A stretch of DNA of 6,390 bases from Lachnospiraceae bacterium (GTDB lineage: Bacteria > Bacillota_A > Clostridia > Lachnospirales > Lachnospiraceae), in the NCBI GenBank assembly GCA_017390645.1, contig JAFPAZ010000230.1:1-6390 (forward strand). Reading direction: 5' to 3'. This document shows positions 1-6,124 of the stretch, piece by piece (position 1 is the stretch's first letter; every line of letters begins with the position of its first letter). Position numbers and translations under genes: made by a program. Below the pieces are notes generated by a model that was not told the DNA's origin, made no database searches, and saw nothing but the letters and a program-made list of their open reading frames with translations.

Positions 1-41
1 ACTAACTTCTCCAATATCACTCTTTCCACTGACGAATCCAT
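1..41 (-). CDS. Possible start of a downstream gene (cut by window edge)
   Basis: An ATG at 41-39 with AAAGGG about 9 bases upstream opens a frame (MDSSVERVILEKLV) that stays open to the left edge. A second frame, from a GTG at about 51 (VKEYGFVSGKSDIGEVS), is also open, so the frame cannot be settled from 14 codons. No family can be assigned. Confidence 0.3.
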   Translation of the reverse strand, partial: MDSSVERVILEKL

Positions 42-63
42 ACTCTTTCACCCTTTCTGTTTC

Positions 64-179
64 CTTTATCCAGACAGTTTTTTATCTGTTTCAATTTATT
101 TCAAACAGTTTTTTCTGTTTCTATTTCTTTCACACAGTTTTATGTGTTTCCGTTTATTTCAAACAGTTTTATCTATTTC
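64..179 (-). repeat. Four tandem 29-base units, each containing a hairpin
   Basis: On the minus strand four contiguous units start at 179, 150, 121 and 92, each exactly 29 bases. Each begins GAAA(C/T)A and carries a CTGT(T/G)T-like arm six to eight A-rich bases later. The arms pair in every unit: AAATAG/CTGTTT, ACACA/TGTGT, AAACAG/CTGTTT and ACAG/CTGT. A partial fifth unit (GAAACAG) starts at 63, and a related half-unit (CTGTGAAGTGAATGAATAG) lies in the last codons of the PH-domain gene. There are no spacers, so it is not CRISPR. The 29-base period excludes a continuous coding repeat. Confidence 0.85.
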
Positions 180-583
180 TATTCATTCACTTCACAGTCA
201 CAGTCATCATCACCATGGCCATCTATATTACCAATCATATCCCTGCCACGTACACGGTAACGATCCTTCGCCGTATTTACCAGTTCTTCAAACTTTGCCA
301 TAAAGGCTCTAACTTGGTGCATATTCTTAATATCCACTTCCGGCTGATAGGTATCGTTGGCATGAAACGTTAAGGTTCCGTAATTAAAAATCCTCCCCCA
401 AAGTCCGATGTTTAACTTTTTATCCGTAACACGGTATAATTCAACTTCTTCCTCATGAATTCCAATAATTCCGGTACGAATGATAAACTTATCCTCAAGT
501 AAAATATATCTTGTAAAAGATAAAGGCAGGCCAAACAAGGTACGTTTGCGGTCTTTCCATACAATATTTTCATAATCTTTCAT
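179..583 (-). CDS. Small bacterial PH-domain protein with Asp/Cys-rich tail
   Basis: 134 residues. AAAGGA lies about 10 bases before the ATG at 583-581. Residues about 8-105 resemble the bacterial pleckstrin-homology (bPH_2, formerly DUF304, YdbS/YdbT) fold: RYILLEDKFIIRTGIIG, then EEEVELYRVTDKKLNI, then LWGRIFNYGTLTFHA follow the family pattern of strand, G-turn, conserved E-x-x-L-x-R-[IV] strand and G-x-G-T-[LI] strand. Unlike YdbS/YdbT it has no transmembrane helices, so it is a free-standing domain. The last residues (GHGDDDCDCEVNE) form an acidic tail with two cysteines that might bind metal; this end is encoded by DNA that resembles the repeat units lying directly after the gene. The function is unknown; co-transcription with the 349-residue protein is likely. 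Confidence 0.8.
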   Translation of the reverse strand: MKDYENIVWKDRKRTLFGLPLSFTRYILLEDKFIIRTGIIGIHEEEVELYRVTDKKLNIGLWGRIFNYGTLTFHANDTYQPEVDIKNMHQVRAFMAKFEELVNTAKDRYRVRGRDMIGNIDGHGDDDCDCEVNE

Positions 584-651
584 ATTACACGTTTCCTTTC
601 GTTCATTTTTTGTTTTCCGGTAGTGTTGGAAAAAATGTAGCCTTTTTCCTC

Positions 652-1701
652 TCAGTCACCAAAATGAATATATTCAATAAATCCAATGGCAAGCACCATA
701 ACCTTATCTGCACCCTGTTTTACGGATACATGGAACACTTCCTGAGTATTCTCCAGTTCTTCGAGTTTTCTGTTGGTTACTTCTGCCAGCAAATCTTTTT
801 CTCTTACTTCGTTTAGTAAAAAGATTCTGTCATCAATGTTACTGTCTTCCATTAGTCCTTTGATTTCCATAAGGAACTGTTTATGTAAGCCTCTTTCGTA
901 AAGATACTGGGTGGCAACATTTTTTTTCTGCACATGAAATTCTTCTTTTCCTTCCAGACTTACGATGTAATCATCACTTTGTTCCAGACTCATATCAATG
1001 GTTCCTAATTTTTCATCAAAAACATTCCATATGGTATATTTTTTCTGGCCTATCATCTGGCGAATCTTATATAGCAAAATTAAATTTGGATTCGTTACAT
1101 AATATTCCGTCTCTTCATGAATAAATTTTACCTGTCTTGCAAATAACTCAATGGCCTCTGTTCCACTGATAATATCTACAAACTGGACACCAGTCGGTAC
1201 AACGATCTTACGTTTTTCCGTTTCTGCCTCTTCGATGGTTAACTCTCCAATGACTTCCTGTTCCCTCGGTTCAAATCTTTCTTCCTGCTTACTCGGTTTA
1301 TAATCCTTCGCATACTCAATTTCATGTTTTTCTTCCATTAAGGTTTTTACATTTTCAATGATGCGGGCCTCCACCTGCTGTTTCACACTATTTTGCACCA
1401 AATCCGTATCCAGCTGTTCCTTCGGCATTTCATAATATTTCTGTGGTTCTTCTGTATTTAAATATTCCTTACGGATTTCCTCCCTGATTTCTTCATCAGT
1501 CTTTACTTCTTTTATCTTCTGGGTAGGAATCGGATCCTCCCAAGGATCATCCGAATATACATCCACCGGATAAATCGGTTTCATAAGGTCTTCTTTCGTC
1601 TGAGCACTCACTTGTCCTCCGGTAAATGTCTCCTGCTCTTTCCGTAACTTTTTAAACATCCGGCTGAAAAAATTAGAAATCTTGGTCTTTAAATCTGACA
1701 T
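652..1701 (-). CDS. Uncharacterised 349-residue soluble protein
   Basis: I do not recognise a confident family. The ATG at 1701 is chosen because of the strong ribosome site and because the frame upstream of it contains the promoter. The N-terminus (ISNFFSRMFKKLRKEQE, residues 8-24) could form an amphipathic basic helix able to sit on a membrane surface. Residues 25-165 are highly charged, rich in Glu/Lys and Pro, and probably partly disordered or coiled coil. A more ordered domain covers about 166-349: VVPTGVQFVDIISGTEAIELF, then beta-rich YYVTNPNLILLYKIR, KKYTIWNVFDEKLGTIDMSL and DDYIVSLEGKEEFHVQ, then helices, then a final strand pair (VFHVSVKQG, VMVLAIGFIEYI). The beta segments faintly resemble tubby/LURP-type rolls, but that is a weak impression. 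No transmembrane segment. It probably heads a unit with the PH-domain gene 68 bases downstream. Confidence 0.85.
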   Translation of the reverse strand: MSDLKTKISNFFSRMFKKLRKEQETFTGGQVSAQTKEDLMKPIYPVDVYSDDPWEDPIPTQKIKEVKTDEEIREEIRKEYLNTEEPQKYYEMPKEQLDTDLVQNSVKQQVEARIIENVKTLMEEKHEIEYAKDYKPSKQEERFEPREQEVIGELTIEEAETEKRKIVVPTGVQFVDIISGTEAIELFARQVKFIHEETEYYVTNPNLILLYKIRQMIGQKKYTIWNVFDEKLGTIDMSLEQSDDYIVSLEGKEEFHVQKKNVATQYLYERGLHKQFLMEIKGLMEDSNIDDRIFLLNEVREKDLLAEVTNRKLEELENTQEVFHVSVKQGADKVMVLAIGFIEYIHFGD

Positions 1702-1702
1702 A

Positions 1703-1717
1703 CCTCTCCTTCTCCTC
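1703..1717 (-). promoter_or_regulatory. Strong double ribosome binding site
   Basis: Minus-strand GAGGAGAAGGAGAGG lies immediately before the ATG at 1701-1699. The upstream GAGGAG is about 10 bases from the ATG and the second AGGAG about 5. It fixes the start of the 349-residue protein and suggests efficient translation. Confidence 0.75.
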
Positions 1718-1762
1718 ACTAAAAAATTAAAACTACACCCACCATATACACTATTACTTTTT

Positions 1763-1791
1763 ATTATAATGAATTCAGACCCTTTTATCAA
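1763..1791 (-). promoter_or_regulatory. Sigma-A (housekeeping) type promoter
   Basis: On the minus strand TTGATA (1791-1786) and a perfect TATAAT (1768-1763) are separated by exactly 17 bases. Transcription should begin near 1756, giving a leader of about 55 bases before the ATG at 1701. This defines a second transcription unit after the Bat cluster and argues against any protein start upstream of 1756. No operator is evident. Confidence 0.85.
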
Positions 1792-1896
1792 CCTTTTTTT
1801 GATTTTATTTTTATGCAATTATACTAATTTTTTTCAAAGTATATGGAACTTTTTAACAGATATTTATACAAATCCCACACCCGACATTTATGATTC

Positions 1897-1924
1897 ATCC
1901 TACGGTTTTGAAACCGGTATGGAT
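1897..1924 (-). terminator. Interrupted hairpin after the TPR gene, possible transcript 3' end
   Basis: A 28-base imperfect dyad about 12 bases downstream of the TPR stop: ATCC/GGAT outside, TAC/GTA in the middle, GGTT/AACC inside with a TCAA loop, and single-base bulges between the stems. It lies between the end of the Bat cluster and the next promoter, where a terminator would be expected. The U-tract that an intrinsic terminator needs is missing (the next bases are GAATCATAAATG), so it may instead be an RNA-stabilising or processing site. Confidence 0.35.
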
Positions 1925-1925
1925 A

Positions 1926-1944
1926 GTCTGATTTCTTACCAGAC
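1926..1944 (-). other. Hairpin overlapping the TPR-gene stop codon
   Basis: GTCTG and CAGAC form a 5-base-pair dyad around a 9-base loop that contains the TAA stop of the TPR gene. There is no following T-run, so it is not a classical terminator by itself. Confidence 0.4.
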
Positions 1945-2628
1945 ACGCCCATCCAAATCAAAATTCATTTCATATTCAAACTCTTCATAACTTTCCAGGG
2001 ATCCCGCTCTTTCTTTATAGGCTTCTTGCTGCTGCTTTTGCAGATTTTCTTTGATATCCTGTTCTTTTGTCTCATCGTCCTTTTTTTCTTTCGGATCATC
2101 ATTGGAGCGATTATCGTCATCTATGTCTTTTTTCTTTGTTTTCTCCAGTTCTTCTATCATTTCATCGATTTCTTCTTTTAATTCTTCTGCAGTTTCATTA
2201 TGCCCGTCCCCATTTTCTGTTGCGCAGTTATTTTCCAACAATATATTTCTTGCTTCTTTTAAGGTTTCAAGGGAAGATTCTACCTTCTCTTCACTGTCAT
2301 AGTCTTTTCCCATGTTTTTTATCATGGCAAGAGCCAGGTTAATTCTCACAGAGCATTCACGGTCTTTCTCTGGTTTTAAATCAAGGGCAATTTTATATTC
2401 AGTGATTGCATTTTCATATTCCTCATTCTGATAATAAATATTTCCCATATTATAATGTGCCACATAGGGCTGAATCCAATTACCAGATTGCAAAGGGCCG
2501 GCATCTATTGAATAGTTTTCCTGTTCATATTGATCTATCAGGTATTCGTTGTATATATACTGGAATCCTAGTTTTGCACAAACTATAAACATTAGAACAT
2601 ACACACCTGCAATGATTCTTTTTTTCAC
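1936..2628 (-). CDS. Membrane-anchored TPR protein, BatC-like
   Basis: 230 residues. The start codon is GTG (2628-2626), with GGGAGG 10 bases upstream and no better ATG nearby. One N-terminal hydrophobic helix (about 4-20) looks like a membrane anchor; the Cys at 17 is not in a good lipobox, so a lipoprotein is unlikely. A clear TPR repeat lies at about 55-88 (AHYNMGNIYYQNEEYENAIT... then EYKIALDLKP), and a second degenerate TPR-like unit lies at about 93-133 (INLALAMIK... SLETLKEARNIL). Residues 145-205 are extremely charged (Glu/Lys/Asp/Gln), probably a coiled coil or disordered linker, and the protein ends in EYEMNFDLDGRVW. A TPR protein after two VWA genes is the BatC position in Bat clusters, where it is thought to scaffold the VWA partners. 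Confidence 0.87.
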   Translation of the reverse strand: MKKRIIAGVYVLMFIVCAKLGFQYIYNEYLIDQYEQENYSIDAGPLQSGNWIQPYVAHYNMGNIYYQNEEYENAITEYKIALDLKPEKDRECSVRINLALAMIKNMGKDYDSEEKVESSLETLKEARNILLENNCATENGDGHNETAEELKEEIDEMIEELEKTKKKDIDDDNRSNDDPKEKKDDETKEQDIKENLQKQQQEAYKERAGSLESYEEFEYEMNFDLDGRVW

Positions 2629-2694
2629 GTTCTCTTTTCCTCCCTTTTTAGGCGCTTGCGAAACTATAATATTTTACTTGAATGCAGATACCGG

Positions 2695-3642
2695 TTATAT
2701 TTTTCTCTTATAATAAACGTAATCAAAAATCAGCAAAAAAAGTAACGGTATCACAAAAAAGTAATAAGTTTCCACATAGCCTTTTTTGCTGTCATTTTCA
2801 TCGTAGGCTCCATGTTTTCCAATCTCTTTTTGTAATTTTTTAATCTCATCATTGATTTGAGACTGCTTTGTCATATGAACATAATCAATCCCTAAATCCT
2901 CTGCTATCTGCTTTAAGTTTTCTTCGTCAATTTTAGAAATGGCTTTTACTTCGTTGTAATCATCATCATAGTAGTAGAGATATTCCGGCTTCTCATCATC
3001 TCCTGCGAATTTAAGGGGGCGCATAGCTCCTCCTTTTTTCGTTCCATATCCTAACACCGCTCCGGCATCTACATATTGTTCTAATTCGTCATAAGATTTT
3101 AGTTCTTCACTGCTGATGACTTCCCCATCGCTGATGAAAAATATCATCTTATAGGTATCTCTTTCATTTTTCAATATATCATCCAATTTTGACATCACAT
3201 CATTGAGGGATGTACCATTGGCATAGTATTCTGTCTGTCCGTTCAGCACCTCTATGGCCTGTAATGCCATATTGGAATCAATGGTGTATGGCATCATTTT
3301 TTTCACAGAATTTCCAAAGGTTACCACCGAAAAGGAAGCCCCTGGAAATTGTTCCATGATGTATTTGCAATCTTCTTTTACTGCATCGATTCTTCTACTA
3401 TCGCCGTCATAATCCTCTGCCAGCATACTAATGGTATTATCGATCACAAATAAAATATCCACACGACTGGATAGATTGTTCACATCTTTTCCCGGAACCA
3501 TGATTCTTAAATTAATGACAAATAACAGAATCAAAATCAAAATCTGCCTTATGTAATGAAATATGCCTTTTCTTTTAAAAAATAGTAATAGTATACATAG
3601 GATTCCCATCAACCAGACTGGGATGATTGGATTTATTATCAT
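2695..3642 (-). CDS. BatB-like VWA-domain membrane protein
   Basis: 315 residues. Two N-terminal transmembrane helices (about 4-21 and 30-47), a VWA domain (about 61-265) and a C-terminal helix (about 293-310). The MIDAS reads D68-N-T70-I-S72, a DxTxS variant of the usual DxSxS; T144 (NGTSL) and S171-D172-G-E are in place, so metal binding is probably kept. The stretch GAVLGYGTKKGGAMRPL, then a D/Y-rich segment, then KIDEENLKQIAEDLG matches the BatB pattern of a G-rich loop followed by ldEe-L-x-x-IA. The start ATG (3642-3640) overlaps the TGA of the BatA-like gene (3641-3639), with AAAGGT about 8 bases upstream. It probably pairs with the BatA-like protein in the membrane. Confidence 0.9.
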   Translation of the reverse strand: MIINPIIPVWLMGILCILLLFFKRKGIFHYIRQILILILLFVINLRIMVPGKDVNNLSSRVDILFVIDNTISMLAEDYDGDSRRIDAVKEDCKYIMEQFPGASFSVVTFGNSVKKMMPYTIDSNMALQAIEVLNGQTEYYANGTSLNDVMSKLDDILKNERDTYKMIFFISDGEVISSEELKSYDELEQYVDAGAVLGYGTKKGGAMRPLKFAGDDEKPEYLYYYDDDYNEVKAISKIDEENLKQIAEDLGIDYVHMTKQSQINDEIKKLQKEIGKHGAYDENDSKKGYVETYYFFVIPLLFLLIFDYVYYKRKI

Positions 3643-4655
3643 AGCTTTACCTTTCTGCTTAATGCAAAATATAGTCCACTAAACAGGACCATACATAAAA
3701 ATACAATTTGTGGCTGGTCGTAAATTATGGTTTCTACTTTGTTCATGGAGGATGTTTTCGTTTTTTCAATCTCTTCAATCAGATGCTTAAATGCGCCGGA
3801 GGAGGTACTTTTATAATATTTTCCTCCTGTACTCTCCACCGCACTTTGAAAAGAATCTTCCTCTGCCACATATTCCGGAGCCATGGCAAATACTTTTACC
3901 TCATTCTTCTTACAGAGTTTTGCGGCTTCCTCAAGGGAGACATAAGGGGTTCCATTCAATTCATTATCTGTTGTAAAAATAATGATTCTAGAACGTTCTT
4001 GATTCTCTGTCAAATCTGGAAAATTATAAAGGCAAGACGCCAGTCCGTCTCCAATCAGGGAACTTCCTTCCTCGATTAATGTTCCTTCATACTTGTAATA
4101 ATACGTCTCAAAATCAAAATCCTCATCGTCAGAAATTTCATAATCCTCTTCATATAACTCAATACTTGTCTCAAAAGAGGCTAAAAGCTGATCTAAGGTC
4201 TCTAACACATATTCATAATCATTGGTAAGGGGTACCAAAAGTACGGATTGTCCATTAAAAATCGTAATTCCAAAGCGTTCTCCATCTAATTTTCTGACCA
4301 CTTCTTTTAACTCATGGCACATTTCTACATTCAGCTCATCCATGGAAACCGAAACGTCCATGCATAAGAAAATGTCTCTGTTTCGAAGTTCTGTGTTTAC
4401 CTGCTCCACCCTTGCCGGTCTTGATAAAAGGACAAAACCGCAGACAATGGCAATGAAAAGGCATAAAAGTGCCATAGTGGAAAATATGTGATACTGTCTT
4501 TTCAGTTTTTGATAGAGTTGCGTTTCTTCGATAAAATCTGTATTTGCGACTTTTTTCCCTTCTTTGTAGGTGGATTTTTTCTTGCGCCCAAATACAGCTA
4601 ATCCAATGAGAACAACAACGCCTACTGCTATTACCCAAGGATATATTAATTTCAT
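3639..4655 (-). CDS. BatA-like VWA-domain membrane protein
   Basis: 338 residues, close to the usual BatA length. Two N-terminal transmembrane helices (about 3-22 and 58-78) are followed by the typical LLSRPARVEQ junction, a VWA domain (about 94-290) and a C-terminal helix (about 316-332). The metal-ion-dependent adhesion site (MIDAS) has D100-V-S102-V-S104 and T229-D230. The middle MIDAS threonine appears to be serine (S198/S199 in GSSLIGDGL). The VWA domain carries an unusual acidic and tyrosine-rich insertion at about 166-190 (SDDEDFDFE, ETYYYKYE). The ATG is preceded by a GGGAAGGG site about 9 bases upstream. The stop overlaps the start of the next VWA gene in an ATGA, so the two are likely made in fixed ratio. 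In this family the VWA domain is thought to be a Mg2+-dependent binding platform for MoxR or its client; that role is inferred here. Confidence 0.9.
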   Translation of the reverse strand: MKLIYPWVIAVGVVVLIGLAVFGRKKKSTYKEGKKVANTDFIEETQLYQKLKRQYHIFSTMALLCLFIAIVCGFVLLSRPARVEQVNTELRNRDIFLCMDVSVSMDELNVEMCHELKEVVRKLDGERFGITIFNGQSVLLVPLTNDYEYVLETLDQLLASFETSIELYEEDYEISDDEDFDFETYYYKYEGTLIEEGSSLIGDGLASCLYNFPDLTENQERSRIIIFTTDNELNGTPYVSLEEAAKLCKKNEVKVFAMAPEYVAEEDSFQSAVESTGGKYYKSTSSGAFKHLIEEIEKTKTSSMNKVETIIYDQPQIVFLCMVLFSGLYFALSRKVKL

Positions 4656-4673
4656 TCTTCTATTCCCTTCCCT

Positions 4674-4749
4674 GTTTTTATTCGTTCCTCGTTTCTATTA
4701 CTTTTCTTGTTTTTTATTCCTTCCACTCTTCGATTACTTTTCTTGCTTT
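4674..4749 (-). repeat. 36-base tandem duplication at the 3' end of the DUF4381-like gene
   Basis: The 13-mer CAAGAAAAGTAAT occurs on the minus strand at 4745-4733, inside the gene, and again at 4709-4697, after its stop, with an offset of exactly 36 bases. Similarity continues for about 22 further bases through the stop codon. Because 36 is a multiple of three, the second copy reads in the same frame after the real TAA (4716-4714) and gives TRKVIETRNE then TAA (4680-4678), against the real C-terminus ARKVIEEWKE. A weaker third copy, offset by a further 35 bases (4675-4658), covers the ribosome site of the BatA-like gene. That third match is purine-rich and could be chance. Confidence 0.8.
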
Positions 4750-5190
4750 CGTTATGGAAGCATAGATATCACCGTTTTTATCTATGGCAAATTCCGGGGC
4801 ATAACACTCACCAATGACAGAATACAGTCCGGATATATTGGTTTTCTTAATTTCTTCCAAAGTATAATTATGTACTTTTATCCCGGTGGCCTCATATACA
4901 AAATGTCTGGTGACTTTACTTAGCTCCTGATAAGCCTTTCGGTTGGATAATTTATGATTACGATATTTCATTTCTAATTCATCTAGCAATCTAAAGTATT
5001 TTTCTTTGATGTTTTCACGGTCTGCCTGCGTTATTTCTTTTTGCGGTCTGACTATCTTCTTTCTTTTTTGACTCCATTTTATTATGAGTATCAAGGCAGC
5101 CACTATGGACGCTGCCACAAATACTGCCACAACCATAATCATAACAAAGGAATAGGAATGCATCTCTTGTAATTTAACGCTGGTTTGCAT
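4714..5190 (-). CDS. Small single-TM membrane protein, DUF4381-like
   Basis: 158 residues from the ATG at 5190. I prefer this start over the ATG at 5214 because GGAGGG at 5204-5199 sits 8 bases upstream, whereas 5214 has no ribosome site. One transmembrane helix spans about residues 13-38, followed by a basic stop-transfer stretch (KWSQKRKK) and a helical cytoplasmic domain. The segment around AYQELSKVTRHFVYEATGI (residues 86-104), followed by YTLEEI, resembles the R-x-Y/F...T-x-E-E/I pattern of the short proteins encoded between DUF58 and BatA in MoxR/Bat operons. The position in the operon supports that identification. It probably tethers or positions the VWA complex at the membrane, which is inference. 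Its 5' end overlaps DUF58 by 17 bases. Its 3' end is tandemly duplicated beyond the stop. Confidence 0.8.
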   Translation of the reverse strand: MQTSVKLQEMHSYSFVMIMVVAVFVAASIVAALILIIKWSQKRKKIVRPQKEITQADRENIKEKYFRLLDELEMKYRNHKLSNRKAYQELSKVTRHFVYEATGIKVHNYTLEEIKKTNISGLYSVIGECYAPEFAIDKNGDIYASITKARKVIEEWKE

Positions 5191-6124
5191 ACTTGTGTCC
5201 CTCCAGTAATTCAATGATTTTATCTACAATCTCTTCTTCACTATCAATTGAGGTACTTATAATTTTGTTTTGTAGAAGTTTCTTTTCATTGTCTTCATAT
5301 AATTTTTGTTTCATTTCCTGCTCCATCCGAAGTAGTTTTTTATTCCCGGAAATGAAGTCTGGTATATAGGAATTTTTATCCACGTCAAAGGCTTTTCCAT
5401 CGGTGATTTTTGCATCGTTAATACTGATAAAGAGTACATTATGCTGATGAACCAGTTTTTTCAGTGTATTCCGGCTCATATTTGCAATTCCCATAGGATC
5501 TGTTACCACAAAGAGAATCATGTTTCTTTTGATGTTTTTTACGATGTATTCCAATGTCTTTTCGATTTCTGTTTCATAGTCATCAAACAATTCTCTATCG
5601 TACTGTGTCAATATCTTTTCAATATTGTCTATTCCTGTTCGAAATGGATAAAATTGTATCTTCCCGTTTCTGTTATAAATTGCTCCTACATTATCTCCGT
5701 TTTGCGCCGCCAGATACCCAATGACACCTCCGGCATTTAGGGCGATTTCTTTTTTTACCTGCTTACAATCTGTATGGGCAGACATACTCTTTCCGGTATC
5801 AAATACAATCATGATATTATGCTTTTTCTCTGCAATATATCTTTTTACCAGAACTTTTCCACTCCTTGAGGTGGCTTTCCAGTCAATGTCCCGGATGCTG
5901 TCGCCGGGATTATATTCCCTTAGATTTTCAAAATCCAGCCCATTTCCCTGATAAACAGATTTATAGGAACCGTCAAAAAGATTACTGGTCTTTTTATTGG
6001 CACTAATGCTTACTTTTGCTCTTATTTTTGCTACATAATTCATTTTCATGGCGTCTGAATTGCTCCTAAAATTGCATTTATAATTTTCTTCGCTAACATG
6101 AGTTTTTTCTGCTTTGCAATTCAT
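5174..6124 (-). CDS. DUF58 domain protein (MoxR partner, VWA-like fold)
   Basis: 316 residues from the first ATG. The DUF58 signature is clear: YNPGDSIRDIDWKATSRSG at residues 71-89 followed by VLVKRY. A VWA-like core follows, with D109-T-G-K-S113 in the position of the metal-binding DxSxS loop and V-T-D209 as the later metal-site Asp. There is no transmembrane segment, so this is probably a cytoplasmic adaptor of the MoxR ATPase, as DUF58 proteins are usually encoded directly beside it. The start is uncertain. Residues 1-27 are encoded by a tandem duplication of the MoxR/DUF58 junction, and ATGs at 6049 (M26) and 6043 (M28) are the duplicated equivalents; M28 gives the N-terminus expected for the family (MNYVAKIRAKVSI). 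The AGGAG motif lies 13 bases before M26 and 19 before M28 or M1, so initiation probably relies on coupling with the upstream gene. The stop overlaps the next gene by 17 bases. Confidence 0.92.
   Translation of the reverse strand: MNCKAEKTHVSEENYKCNFRSNSDAMKMNYVAKIRAKVSISANKKTSNLFDGSYKSVYQGNGLDFENLREYNPGDSIRDIDWKATSRSGKVLVKRYIAEKKHNIMIVFDTGKSMSAHTDCKQVKKEIALNAGGVIGYLAAQNGDNVGAIYNRNGKIQFYPFRTGIDNIEKILTQYDRELFDDYETEIEKTLEYIVKNIKRNMILFVVTDPMGIANMSRNTLKKLVHQHNVLFISINDAKITDGKAFDVDKNSYIPDFISGNKKLLRMEQEMKQKLYEDNEKKLLQNKIISTSIDSEEEIVDKIIELLEGHKYANQR
5199..5204 (-). promoter_or_regulatory. Ribosome binding site deciding the start of the DUF4381-like gene
   Basis: GGAGGG on the minus strand lies inside the DUF58 coding end, 8 bases before the ATG at 5190-5188. 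It is the strongest Shine-Dalgarno near this gene and is placed for that ATG; it lies downstream of the alternative ATG at 5214 and too far from the ATG at 5163. Confidence 0.75.

Noticed and set aside
64..179. CRISPR array
   Set aside because: The 29-base period is CRISPR-like, but units abut directly with no unique spacers and the units differ from each other.
628..649. Terminator after the 349-residue gene (GGAAAAA/TTTTTCC stem)
   Set aside because: The T-run is part of the stem, the stem is AT-rich and no U-tract follows; the PH gene probably reads through from the same promoter.
1702..1818. Longer start for the 349-residue protein, ATG at 1818
   Set aside because: This stretch holds a consensus promoter and the strong ribosome site for the ATG at 1701; the extra 39 residues look like translated non-coding DNA.
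1818..1823. Second -10 (TATAAT) upstream of the main promoter
   Set aside because: No acceptable -35 element at 16-18 bases; the stretch is AT-rich, so chance matches are likely.
2643..2666. Small dyad CGCAAGCG upstream of the TPR gene
   Set aside because: Only three base pairs with a two-base loop; not a credible regulatory structure.
5191..5214. Start of the DUF4381-like protein at 5214
   Set aside because: No Shine-Dalgarno precedes it, while GGAGGG is placed 8 bases before the ATG at 5190.
610..5951. Plus-strand open frames
   Set aside because: All but the first part of one lie opposite well-supported minus-strand genes, have low-complexity Phe/Ser/Leu-rich products and show no domain features.
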